From the NCBI RefSeq assembly GCF_037042905.1, contig NC_087253.1, positions 12,691,001 to 12,755,000 of the forward strand: a DNA stretch of 64,000 nucleotides. Direction: 5' to 3'. The notes beneath the pieces are model-generated. The model saw nothing but the letters and a program-made list of their open reading frames with translations. It had not been told where the DNA came from and did no database searches. Origin of the DNA: Lytechinus pictus (lineage: Eukaryota > Echinodermata > Echinoidea > Temnopleuroida > Toxopneustidae). Made by a program: the position numbers and the translations under genes. This document shows positions 15,454 to 26,332 of this stretch, piece by piece. Each line of letters begins with the position of its first letter. The stretch's first letter is position 1.

Positions 15454-18400
15454 ATGAGCGGACAATCTCCAACTCAGAGAGTAGCAAAACCAGACGAGTG
15501 TGACTATGCTCTGGTCCAAGATATGGGAGAAGGATTCCGCCGAGGGACGTCCAAGATCTCGGCCATTGGAACATCATTCACAATGGTCTATGGAGAGTGG
15601 GTGGCTGCTGGGAGCGCAGATGGAGACGAGAGTCCGGTGGTCATTTGCATCCATGGAACGCCAGCAACGGAGGGAGCTTTTCGGCCATTGGGCAGCAGAT
15701 TAGCAGCTGAGGGGTATAGAGTATTAGCTGTTAATTTCCCAGGTTTGCTCTAAAAGTTTTTGAAAATCCCCCCCCCCCTCAATTCGCCCCAGACCCCAAA
15801 TATTCTACATTCCAACAATATCATATAATCTTAGACTAATCCAACTGATTCTGAGTAGGCCTATCTGTAGGTGATATATAAAACAATGTCAATTCATACA
15901 ACATAGCGCTTAATACAATATTTCTAAAAACTTCAGACAATTAATTGAGTCAGCTTTAGCATGGATTGGGCATTCAAGGAATTTCTTCCTAATTTGTATG
16001 ATTTATCTTAATCTTCAGGAAAAGAATAGATGATTTCATGACTTGATTATGATTTTTTCGATTTGTGGGATATTAGTGTCTTGATGAATTTTCTTAGTAG
16101 TACGATTGTGATTTGAATTATCTTTTTATTGTACTGTACATTTTGATACTTAAAAAAATGGATTCATGTATAGTATGTTATGTTAACTGTATCGTTATGA
16201 AAAATTGAGAGTGGAAAAAATGAATTAATTAAATAAAACAATATAATTGTGAATGATATTAATTATGGTGTAAAATATGTACAATTGCAATGATAGATAA
16301 GATTCCATTTTCAATTTCAGTGATCCTGATTGCATATTCTGTCTACACTTGTTATTTTAGGTATGGGATACACAGAGATGGACAGTGAAAGACGCTTTGA
16401 TTTCTCCGTTACCCACAAAGCTGAGCTTGTCAAGGCGTTTATTTTTAAATTAGAGATATCCAGGTAAATTTTTATGTATTTTCATTCAATATTTTATTTG
16501 AACAGAGAACCCCATCAGTAGTAAAATACTGTTTTACTTGTGGACCTCGTATGACATACAGTGGTGTTAAAAAGAATAGTGAACTCAACCAGATAATGAA
16601 GATATTTCAAGTGATCAAGTTCTGCCATATTTTATTTATTTAATTGTGAAGTCAGGTGATGAAATAATACATTTAAGAAAGTTTATTTCTCTGGGCTCGC
16701 CGAACCTTTTAGTGTTGTTGTCTCCATTCAACACTCAGCATGAAGGAGTGCATTTTCTGGTGGGGTTCACTCAAACTCTAGCACCACTGTAAAACAAAAC
16801 ACACTGCACGTTCAGGCATATAAATTGGAGAAGAGTAATACTTGTATGTTATGAAGAGCCCACACATGGGTAGAACAGTTCTATAACTAAAGTGGCTATA
16901 CTCAGTAAATGAAACATTTTTTATTAATATTATTTTAAATTATCAAATTTAGTGATAATTCAATTCTCGTCTCTCTCATTTCTTCATCTTCAAAGGGTAT
17001 CAATGCTGATAGGTCATTCCACTGGAGGTCAGGTCATAGGTCATTTGGCTGCTGATCGGGATTTAGAGAACATCGTCCAATCAGTGTGCTTCCTGTGTAG
17101 CACAGGCGTACAGCCTTATGGGTAAGTTTTTTCTATGAATCTTGCCCTCCACTTTTTGGGCCTCTTGGATAGCTATTCCTAGAGTGAAGCTTAGGGGTGT
17201 TTCACAAAGATTTAAGTATGACTTAGTGTTGCGTACGGTATGAAATGCTTGACCACATTTAATTGGTCAGATTGTGTCATGAGGACGCGCACTAATGCAT
17301 ATCTATCAATAAGATTGCACGATGCATGTACGCGTCGGCATTTAAGTGCGACTTAACTCATACTTACCGTAAATCTTTGTGAAACTCCCCACTGTATACA
17401 TAACTGAGACAGTAAAAGCAGTCTTCAGGAGTAGATGGTCTTTTCTGAACTTTGCTCAACATACCGGTACATGTATTTAAAGGGGAAGCGAACTGACCAG
17501 CACTTTATGTGGTCTCTCATTGACTGTGTGTTATAAATAACTAGTCTTGAAAATATACATTTTGAGATAACCATCAATAATACAGAGAATTAATTAGTCT
17601 TTAATTTTATTCATCCAGAAAAAAACTAAAACGTCTTGAGAGGAAAACTTTTTGTGTTGCTACTCGGTAACATAATTAGTGTGGTATGAATGTATCGAGT
17701 GGTGTTTTATCATTCAAGTCGGCCTATATTACAAGACTACACAGCGCAAAATGTTGCCTTATACTGGTCAGATGTGAGAGTTCTGCTGGTTCGTTTCTGT
17801 TTTAACGTAAAATGTCATTCAAGGGTGATCTTTTATACAGACAAGCTGCATGTGACCTGTGTATAGAAAATGGGTACCTGGCAGAAATAAAGACAATTAG
17901 TACCTTGAGAAGTCTTTTAGCAGAGTGGATATGTGCTGTGTAAATCGTGTTTTTTTACATTCATTTTTTACATCTCTATTTTTCATTGAAATCTTTTTGT
18001 TGCAAACATTTTTGATACGTATAATTTGTCTTCTTAATTCTCTGAATTTCAGGTCTCAGAGATACAGCATGGTCCCCTACTTACCCTACGTGCTCTACAG
18101 AGCAATATACCTTCCAGTTCTTGGTCCAGTCCTCATGTACCTGGCCTCGATGGTAGTCCATAGGTTGGGATTCCGGGCCAAGACCCCCGAGGCCGGAGTC
18201 ATGAGCATCTATGAAGGTTATCAGATGAGATTTGATGTGGTGAGGAGTGGAAAAAAATTATTTCTAAATTCTGTTAACCCATACAAGACAATAGATTCTG
18301 TTAACTATTAGTTAACAGAATCTATTGTCTTGTATGGGTTAACTTGAGGATTTAAAATCCTCAAGTACCGGGCCTCTGTGATGGTCTAAAAGTTGGGTTC

Positions 18401-21400
18401 TAAGACAAGACTTCTGAGGCCAGAGTCATGAGCATCTATGAAGTCCATCAGATGAGATTTGATTTGGTATTAAAGGAGTTGACATATTTTATAGAAATTT
18501 TCGAAATACATTTGAGACGATTATAAATTTCATGAAATCCTGAAGTACCTGGCTTCAATGGTAGTCCATAGGTTGGGATTCCGGGCCAAGACTCCTGAGG
18601 CCGGAGTCATGAGCATCTATGAAGGCCATCAGATGAGATTTGATGTGGTCAGGATTAGAACAAAATTATTTCTAAATTCTGTTAACCATACTAGACAATA
18701 AATGTTGACCAAAACCTGAAGTACCTGGCTTCAATGGTAGTCCATAGGTTGGGATTCCAGGACAAGACTCCTGAAGCCGGAGTCATGAGCATCTCTGAAG
18801 GCCATCAGATGAGATTTGATGTGGTGAGGAGGTGACAAATTATTTCTGAATTTCGTTAACCATACTAAACAATAAATGTGAACTAAAACGTAAAGTACCT
18901 GGCTTTAATGATAGTCCACAGATTGGGATTCAGGGCCAAGACCCCTGAGGCCGGAGTAATGAGCATCTATGAAGGCCATCAGATGAGATTTGATGTGGTG
19001 AGGAGTTGACAAAATTGTATCTAAATTCTCTAAACCCTCATGCTTCAGTAAATTAATTATTTAACGGTAACTGATTGTACCTGGCCTTGATGGTAGTCCA
19101 TAGATTGGGTTCGGACAAAGACTCCTGAGGCTAAGAGATTTAAATACCGCTGATTCCAGATGCACATTCCAGTTTAGATTAGCCATAGAAGGATAGTAGC
19201 AATCAACCTCAAGGTTAAGACTGGATATCTACAGGAGAAATCCTATTCATCCATATCCTGATGTGATGTGAAGTGAAGGCTGGGGTAATGCCCTCTACGA
19301 AGGCCACAGATGAGATTTGAATTTTAAATTTGACAAAGCATAAAATACTAGGTAGACATATTGAAAATTAGACTATTGGGCATTAGATTAAATGGCACGT
19401 AAGACCCAAGTAAGAATTGGATCACATCCAGATAGACCAAACGGTAAGCAGACCAAATCGATGGTAATTGGACCAAGACAGTGGGCTTAGCCATGAGAGT
19501 ATTGAGACAATTTTAGAATTCGACCATCTGCTTGTAGACCAATTTTAGGTTTAAAAATCAATTGATGGTCATTCATTACAAATTTGCTTCTTGCATCAAC
19601 AAATACAATTGATTTGCTTTAAAATTGGTCTATCACTTGCAAATTACATCTAAAATTTTCAGCTGATTGCAAATATTTTCTTGCAACACCCCCTTAGTGT
19701 ATCTTGCTTCATCTTTTTGTCCAGTTTGCCAAGGACTTGACAAGACTAGGAGAAAGGCAGATACCGGTACTGTTATTCTACGGCTTGAGGGACAGGATAG
19801 TCGAGCCAGAGTCAATACCAGAGATCATTGATTTACTGGATATCCCAGAGAGCGACGTGAAGGAGTTTGATGATGGAGATGAGCCCAATATAACATTCCA
19901 TGGTAAGAAATTCATTTTTCAAAGATTCCTTTCGTTTGGTGACACGACGATTGCTCTGGCGACAATCACTCCGGACTTTATTTTGTCTAAGATGTAGGGT
20001 TAGGGTTGCAATAGAGTTTTGTTAGGTTTAGGGTAGGTTGTAGTGATAAATCCAGGGCTAAAGATGGACATTCGATTAGTGAGTGGAATTTCGAGCAGAG
20101 CAATTGTCATGGAGCCGATTGCAGGATTTGGGGAACTATCTCTTGTTTTAAGGGCACCAATCAGTTATGCAGTGAATGCAAATATCATTATCCTGCCATC
20201 GTTAGAAGATCGATTTTCTAAATAATCTTGAATATTGTTTGTGATAAATCTTCGGCGACTCTAGCAACCTGTCACTCTCATGCATTTCCTAGGTCTTGAC
20301 ATGGTACACGTGTATATAAGTATAAAGGAGTTTGATGATGAAGATATGCTTAACCCTAAATAGACTGGGCTATTTTGATGCCTAAGAAGACTGGGGGGGG
20401 GGCTGATTCAGCCCCCCCCCCTATGATCTCGGCCGTCGACCACGCGATCGCGACGAAAATTGGCACGTGCGTTACCCATGGCATAATCTCCAAGACTGTG
20501 GATCAAATTTTCTGAAAAATCTCATAATTCATTAATTATGCTAATTTATGCGTAAAATAAAAGATTTGCTCTAATTAACTAAATAAGGCCTCTAATCTGC
20601 TTATTTAATTATTCACAGACTCTTTGTAGGATTCTGATCAAATGTACGCTTAAAAAAATTCAATATCACAATTCTTTTCTTATGTATTTTATTGTTTTTT
20701 AAATTTCTTATGTATTTCATTGTTTTTCGACTTTTTGTTTTTTATTGTTTTTTCAATGGAAATCGTCTGCTACTTTATTCTGAATTAAACAAGATAAAAT
20801 TAATTGAGTTTGATTAGTAAAATTGAAAATAATGATACATTTATGAATTTTGGCTAAAAACACAATTTGCATTGGATTTGTACACAAATTCACGTTTTTG
20901 AGCAATTTCGGGTCGACATGCACTTACAAAATGTTGCGTAATGTCAGAACAACGTACCTGGGCGTCGCAAATTTGGTCTCAAAAGTTGCGCATGATTTGA
21001 AAGAAAATAGTCATATAATGGCGCGGTGCCAGCTTTTTGCGTTACAGATTTATCGCGAAAAATGTGGAGGGGGGGGCTGAATCAGCCCCCCCCCCAGTCT
21101 TTTTAGGGTTAATATGACATTCCATGGTAAAAATGTATTTTGTAGAGATTGCCTTTTTTTTTGGGGGGGGGGGTTGTAGCTTAAATAATCTGGACTCCGC
21201 AGACTAGCTTTGACTTTATGTTGGACTTATATGAGGTTGACGTGTGAAAAAATGACTGACTGAAGTTTGCTTTGTAGGGTAAATCTGATGAGTGAGTGGA
21301 CAAGAAACAGGTTCTTTTTTTTTTCATTTGGCCTAATTATTTTTATTTTTGCTGCAGGTAATTCTGTGAGACGGGTGGTGCGCTTCAAGACAGGAACCCA

Positions 21401-21482
21401 TCGGCTCCACTTTAAGAAAACTGAACTGGTCCTAGAAGAGATTTTTTCCTTTCTCAGAGCTCTCAGCAAAAAATCTAGATGA
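15454..21482 (+). CDS. Alpha/beta-hydrolase fold protein, six exons, complete (335 aa)
   Basis: Exons 15454-15742, 16361-16463, 16996-17121, 18053-18239, 19725-19902 and 21358-21482 join with matching phases to 1008 coding bases. The first intron has a weak donor, GTTTGC; the others are standard. The start is the first ATG after an A-rich leader, and no signal peptide is visible. Fold marks in order: VICIHGTPATEG (beta strand plus HGTP oxyanion loop, about residue 70), LIGHSTGG nucleophile elbow with Ser139, YGLRDRI with probable acid Asp258, and GTHRLHF with His309 or His312 as the likely catalytic base. Length and motif order fit a single-domain serine hydrolase. The substrate is unknown. 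The family resembles animal alpha/beta hydrolases of uncertain function (possibly the DUF1057 type; not tested). A short hydrophobic stretch in exon 4 (LYRAIYLPVLGPVLMYLASM) could be a cap helix or membrane contact. Introns 4 and 5 carry copies of the preceding exon edges. Confidence 0.88.
16559..16789. mobile_element. Mariner-type MITE in hydrolase intron 2
   Basis: Starts CAGTGGTGTTAAAAAGAATA and ends with the related inverted sequence CTAGCACCACTG. TA flanks both ends (16557-16558, 16790-16791). The arms also share GTGAACTCAACC/GGGTTCACT. Confidence 0.75.
17194..17390. mobile_element. Short MITE in hydrolase intron 3
   Basis: Left GGGGTGTTTCACAAAGATTT pairs with the right AAATCTTTGTGAAACTCCCC; the arms continue through AAGTATGACTTA. 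The centre includes TTAATTGGTCAGATTGTGTC. Confidence 0.8.
17391..18052. other. Remainder of hydrolase intron 3, nothing recognised
   Basis: AT-rich intron ending in a T-rich tract and the acceptor TTTCAG before exon 4. The reading frame running in from 17925 is intron sequence joined to the exon. Confidence 0.5.
18273..18343. repeat. Perfect 71-bp palindrome
   Basis: Two perfect 35-base arms, beginning and ending with GTTAAC, surround a single T at 18308. It lies 33 bp inside intron 4 of the hydrolase gene. Directly after it a second, near-perfect palindrome (CTTGAGGATTT and its complement) spans about 18343-18366. Confidence 0.95.
18361..19320 (+). repeat. Tandem array of hydrolase exon-4 3' edge plus donor
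   Basis: Units start at about 18361, 18537, 18713 and 18889, with partial units at about 19072 and 19260; the regular period is about 176 bp. Each unit holds about 105 bases like the end of exon 4 (GTACCTGGCTTCAATGG through ATGAGATTTGATGTG) and about 70 bases of adjoining intron. The exon-like parts starting at 18537, 18713 and 18889 stay open in the exon frame. Two units keep the exact donor GTGAGG, one has GTCAGG and the first has GTATTA. None has an acceptor, so they are not complete exons. Confidence 0.9.
19378..19550. repeat. Half of a GGTCTAAT fold-back element
   Basis: Contains several TTAGACYA, TAGACCAAA and AGACCAAATCG units in one orientation. The complementary half is not obvious, so it is probably a truncated copy of the family at 9590 and 22203. 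Confidence 0.5.
20324..21131 (+). repeat. Copy of hydrolase exon-5 3' edge, split by a transposon
   Basis: AAGGAGTTTGATGATGAAGA at about 20324 and ACATTCCATGGTAAAAATG at about 21117 together match the end of exon 5 and its donor (19859-19910). The two parts are separated by the element at 20354-21108. The copy lies about 465 bp downstream of the real exon edge. Confidence 0.75.
20354..21108. mobile_element. PiggyBac-like MITE with TTAA target duplication
   Basis: Ends CCCTAAA and TTTAGGG are flanked by TTAA on both sides (20350-20353, 21109-21112), as in piggyBac transposons. Subterminal inverted blocks AGACTGGGGGGGGG, CTGATTCAGCCCCCC and their complements sit near both ends. About 755 bp, no transposase. 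Confidence 0.75.
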
Positions 21483-21933
21483 AGAATTCTCTCCACCTGC
21501 GACCCGTGTCATGAAATCCCTCTAATTCGTAAGGTGATGGACATCCTGCAAAAACTTGTTAATTCTACATCATGTACTTTTGTGGATTGTTGAAGCAAAA
21601 TTTATCATACTTATGGATGTTTCTGAACGCAAGCCAATTCTCTGTATTCAGATCCGAGTTCTGTCTTTTTGTAGGTTGGCTGGATCATGTCCTGGGGAGT
21701 CAGCATTGAAACTTGTATTTCACTGGTTCAGATTTCCAATGCTTGACCAGTCCATTCTCGAAGCTGTGGACACTGGGTGCAGTTACTAAACCATCGCTAA
21801 GACTAACTCCAAGTCAGTCAGCCAGATTTTAAATCAGGTTTAGTCACCTGTGACGGGGGTGGCCGATTCACCTCGCACTCACAGAGATCACCCTCACCCC
21901 TCCTTCCACTCTGTTTGGTGCGGTTTATTGTGG

Positions 21934-22200
21934 GTGCATCGTGGTCTAGTGGTTAGGACTCTCGCCTTTGAAACTGAGGGTCGTGGGTTCGAATCCCAGC
22001 CATGGCGTGTTTTCCTTCAGCAAGAAATTTATCCACACTGTGCTGCACTCGACCCAGGTGAGGTGAATGGGTACCCGACAGGAGTAATTCCTTGCATGCA
22101 CTGAGCGCCGGTGATGGTAGCTCAAGCTAAAGCCGGGGTAATAGTAGCAGCGCTTTGTATCCTCAGGCAAAAAGCGCTTTATAAATCCAGCTATTATTAT
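21934..22200 (+). repeat. Full-length tRNA-derived SINE
   Basis: The head has a consensus RNA polymerase III box A TGGTCTAGTGG (21942-21952) and box B GGTTCGAATCC (21986-21996) at normal spacing. The body has GTGTTTTCCTTCAGCAAG, CCCAGGTGAGGTGAATGGG and AGCCGGGGTAATA. It ends AGCGCTTTATAAATCCAGC with a short (ATT)n tail. It is the best preserved copy of this family here. Confidence 0.88.
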
Positions 22201-22202
22201 TT

Positions 22203-22600
22203 CCAATTGGTCTAATGCCAATTCATCTAATAACCAACTCGTCTACTATCATTTGGTCTATCATCAATTCCTCCACTATCTACATGGTCTAATTGCCATA
22301 TCGTCCACTCACAATTTTTTCCAATAACCAGTTGGTCCAATAGCCTTTTAGTCCATAAACCATTTGGTCTAATTGGATAAGTGTTAATTGGGAAAAATTA
22401 ATGAAAATAAAATGGGTGTTACACCAACTGGTTATTACACAAAATGGTCATAGATGAACTGTTGATTTGACGAAGTGATTATTGGACCAAATGGTTGTTG
22501 GACCAAATGGTTGTTAGACCAAATGTTGATGTATGGAATGGCATTAGACTTAATGAATGTAGACCATGTGATGAGTGGATGAGTTGGCAATAGATGAATC
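22203..22600. repeat. Fold-back element of about 17-nt GGTCTAAT units
   Basis: Left half units such as TTGGTCTAATGCCAATTCAT and TCTAATAACCAACTCGTC. After about 22400 complementary units follow (TTATTACACAAAATGGTC, TTGGACCAAATGGTTGT, TTAGACCAAATG). It begins immediately after the SINE tail. Confidence 0.7.
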
Positions 22601-23129
22601 GGCAGTTTACCGTTCGGTGCATCCTCCTCCCTCAACCCAACCCTCCTACACCACTTGCTTCTTTTCATGCCTTTTCCAGTTGTCCCCATCCTCTCTGACA
22701 TGCCACCTCGAACCCAAGTGGCCTTCTAAAAATGTGATCAATATCCCTGCTCAACATATGTCCATACCAAAATACTCAGTTCCACCTTCTCTTCCAAACC
22801 CAGCATGTGCATCAAGACCTCATGATGATTTATGTTTTTCAGTGACCGACCTTGCGATATATGGTTCATCGATACTTGACAGAAATTGCTGTGCAACTGA
22901 ACGTTCAAGAAGGTATCCTAAGAATGTTCTTATAGGAGACACTACATCTGTGGCTTATGCTACACTCACACCATTGAAAGCTTGAACATGATTCCAAACC
23001 GACTAATGGTTTGGAAATAATTTTAAACCGACCGATGGAGTGTCATTCAAAATAACGTAATAAAATTGGTTGGTATGGAGTCGGTTTCATTGTGTCCATT
23101 CATTTCATTCTTTCTATAGCAGACATTTT
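22601..23129. other. Intergenic, unassigned
   Basis: The open frame 22575-22985 has no recognisable motif and starts inside the fold-back element, so it is not called. A short inverted pair of about 18 bases (ACCGACTAATGGTTTGGAA and related) lies near 23000-23090. Confidence 0.4.
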
Positions 23130-23529
23130 GGCCCGAATTCAAGAAGGTGGTTTTGAAAACGGTTGGTTGAACCCCACGGTTGATTGCATGTTAAAATTAC
23201 GCTTAATTTAGTGCATATAACAAAATGTCCAATACTGATGTACGCTTTTGTCACTGAGCGCCAAATTGACACCTGTTGCCATGGTTAAGCACCCTGTTTT
23301 ATTCATGGGTGCACTGTTTTGAACAGAGGACTTATTAATTAAAAACAGTGGAATTATGAATAAAATAGCATACACAACCATGGCAACAGGCGTCAATTTG
23401 GGGCAATGTGACAAAAGCGCCCATCAGTATTGGGCGTTTTTTTATTAAACGTTGTAAATTACCGTAAGCGTAATTTTTCACATGAAATGCATTACCATGG
23501 GTTCAAAACCACCTTTGTAAATTTGGGCC
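23130..23529. mobile_element. MITE with nested inverted repeats
   Basis: Outer arms GGCCCGAATTCAAGAAGGTG and the complement of CACCTTTGTAAATTTGGGCC are inverted. Inner arms around GCGCCAAATTGACACCTGTT and CAACAGGCGTCAATTTGG also pair. No coding capacity. Confidence 0.75.
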
Positions 23530-24002
23530 TTTGGATATTCTATGTAAATAGTTACACGTAAAATTGTTTCATGAAACATACTCCATAGGTATATACAACA
23601 AAATGTTATCAAGATTTTTGTTTTTTAAAGTCTTTACTGCCCATACAGCATAGAAACTTGCTTTCTATCGCCTTTTACATGTATATTCTCACATTGTACA
23701 ATATGATACATAAACATGACAATAAAAAAAACACATGAAAAGGCGTTTTACATGAATGTGCATAACCGTAATGATAATAGAGCGAACTTCCGTAAGTTAT
23801 TAATGATGATGTTAAAACTAATACAGACAACATTATGTAACACCTGTCTCATATATTTTGGTAGCCACATGGTCGAATATATATGTTTGTCCAATAAGGT
23901 CAGCATGATTGTATCATTTTACGTTGGCTAAGTTATGATTATAAATCGTATGGCTTATTGAATTTTTCGAAGTCGACTCTCTTCAAGAACTTCATAATTG
24001 TA

Positions 24003-24443
24003 CAGTGCATCCCACAAAAAAGGAAACCCATTTTTAGAGATAGATTTCACAATTATTAAATATATTTTTACTACGAATTTGGTATTCATGGCAAGATTGG
24101 AATCTCATCTCTAATTTGAACCATCAGCTTAGCGAATCATTCATGCATGACAGATTACAAACAAATATTGAGGCATGTCAGAAAAGATTTGTGCAAAAGT
24201 GAGTGAGAGAATCTTAAAAAAGAATACAAAAGAAATGCTAATGAGCCTATCGTCGTATCATGAACCAATCATGTCCAATTTTTCTGCGCCTTAGAATTTC
24301 AAACTTGTCTTGCTAATTAATGCGTGAAGTGTTTGTGTCATATTAGGCATCAACATAAAAAGGAATAATTGAATTATATGATTATGTAAAATGAAAGGAA
24401 ATATGCATGGGAATCCCAGTTTCCTTTTTTCTGGGACGCACTG
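24003..24443. mobile_element. Tc1/mariner-like non-autonomous element
   Basis: Starts CAGTGCATCCCACAAAAAAG and ends with the complement of CAGTGCGTCCCAGAAAAAAG, flanked by TA (24001-24002, 24444-24445). The arms extend to GGAAACC. About 440 bp. Confidence 0.8.
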
Positions 24444-24904
24444 TACATTGCCATTCCAATTAAAAAGCTTTTATCATAATTGTTATTGTGTTCACAGGGT
24501 AGATTATTTATCTAATCTTATAACTCCCAAGAACATTCTTAATGACAGCTTCATAAGCAATTTGAAATGTGAATCTTTACCAGTACTATTTGAAAATGAA
24601 GTAAATTATATGCATATATTGTTTGAACAAATATTTTACTGTATAATTGCAATTTATTGTGTGTGTGTGTCACATTTGTATAATTACTGCAAGAAGGGAC
24701 TTGGAGGTAATTTTTACAATCACTTCTTTATTATGTCCTTTTTGATTTTGTTGATATTTCGAGTTTTACTTGAAACTTCAAAATAATTTTTATATCATTG
24801 GATAGCTTACGATGTACTCTTTCAATATTTGAAATATGAATAATCTTATAAACCACACTAAGTCCCTTCTTGCGGGAAGCCGAAAAATTTGGAGGTGTAA
24901 AAAA
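24444..24904. other. Intergenic AT-rich sequence, nothing recognised
   Basis: A 131-codon open frame crosses from the mariner element into this region. It is hydrophobic only by AT-rich composition and has no domain motif. Confidence 0.4.
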
Positions 24905-25055
24905 ACGGTACCTGGTAGGATGCAAAAGCCTGTGTGGTAGTATGCCTAGCAATTCAATTTTGGAATCTCTTATTGGAATGTTCCCCAGGGAATGGAGTAA
25001 GTACAAATATATGCAAGTCAGGATCCAATGACTAGGCTTATAATACATTTGCAAA
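24905..25055 (+). repeat. SINE body fragment
   Basis: Contains GGTAGGATGCAAAAGCC, GTTCCCCAGGGAATGGA and GATCCAATGACTAGGC, matching the copies at 340 and 8160. Confidence 0.5.
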
Positions 25056-25309
25056 CTTGTGCTTGGGATCCTTTTGATGTCATTACAATCCCTCTACATT
25101 GCAATAAGTTAGAATGATCAAACCCTTAAACATTAAATAAGAGGCAACAAGGTCTAATTTGTTTCAAACACTTGAAGTGTTTGGGATTTTATTAAACAAA
25201 ATTTGAGGATTGAATAGGACAATGATCAAAGTGCTTAGTGCAAAATGATAAATGTAAATCTGGCTCCACTTAGCGATGAATGGTGATGATGAATGTGGTG
25301 ATGTTTAAT

Positions 25310-26090
25310 TGTAATGATGATGATGATGATGATGGTGAGATGACGGTGATGACAATGGTGGTGGTGGTGAAATGAAGATCATGATCATGATGACAATGTT
25401 AAAGGGGAATGAAACCTTTGGAATAAGTAGGCTTGTGTTGAAACAGAAAAATCGAAGAATAAGAACAAAGAAAGTTTGAGAAAAATCGGACAAACAATGA
25501 GAAAGTTATGAGCATTCGAATATTGCAATCACTAATGCTATGGAGATCCTCCTATTGGCAATGCGACAAGGATGTGTGATGTCGCATGTGAACAACTTTC
25601 CCTTTGATGGACTGTAAAATACCCCCAAAATATCGCTTTCTGCTTTTTGTTGTGGTGAAACAAACTCTTTATCCATGATGTATTCTTTAAAAATCTGTAT
25701 TACATGCCCTCCTGCAGGAAGAACACATGATCTACTGATAGATGTGATAACAGAGGCAATTTAAGTGAAATATATACTAAAGCAATGGGGAGAGTTATTC
25801 ACAGGTGACATCACACATCTTTGTCGCATTGCCAATTTAAGGATCTCCATAGCATTAGTGATTGCAATATTCAAATGCTCATAACTTTCTCATTATTTGT
25901 CCGATTTTTCTCAAACTTTCGTTGATCTGTTTCTTTGATTTTTCTGTTTTCACTCAAGCTATCTTGTTCCAAAGGTTTCATTCTCCTTTAATGGTGATGA
26001 TGATAGTGGTGATGACGGTGAGATGATGGTGATACTGTTGATGGTGATGGTGATAATGATGATGGTGATGATGATGAGTAATGGTAAATG
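25310..26090. repeat. (GAT)n/(GGT)n microsatellite interrupted by a MITE
   Basis: GATGATGATGGTGA-type repeats occupy about 25310-25400 and resume at about 25990-26090. The MITE at 25402-25988 separates the two halves. Confidence 0.85.
25402..25988. mobile_element. Long-TIR MITE, AAGGRGAATGAAACC family
   Basis: Starts AAGGGGAATGAAACCTTTGG and ends with the complement CCAAAGGTTTCATTCTCCTT, with TA on both sides. The arms are about 240 bp (GTTATGAGCATTCGAATATT, TTGGCAATGCGACAAGGATG and partners). A related copy is at 31495-32080. Confidence 0.85.
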
Positions 26091-26332
26091 GTGATTGAGA
26101 TGATGAAAAGAAATTTATAATACATCACTGGCTCACTACTATGCATAATGTCAATGTTTATGCATATCACTTTTTCATTAAAAAAAATCAAAATGCTATA
26201 ACTTCTATTTTCCTCACTGATTTAAACAAAATCTTCACTACTATGTTAACTTAAATTATATTCTTCTGATTCACATATACTAATGATACAGGTATACTTG
26301 ACCTTTTACAGGGTCATTTGACCTTGGGAATG

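Noticed and set aside
21934-22006. Possible functional tRNA gene
   Set aside because: It has good A and B boxes but is the head of a SINE with body and tail, repeated elsewhere in the window.
22575-22985. 136-codon open frame
   Set aside because: It starts inside a fold-back element, lacks a recognisable motif and has no evident splice links.
24391-24786. 131-codon hydrophobic open frame
   Set aside because: It begins within a mariner-like MITE; hydrophobicity follows from AT-rich composition.
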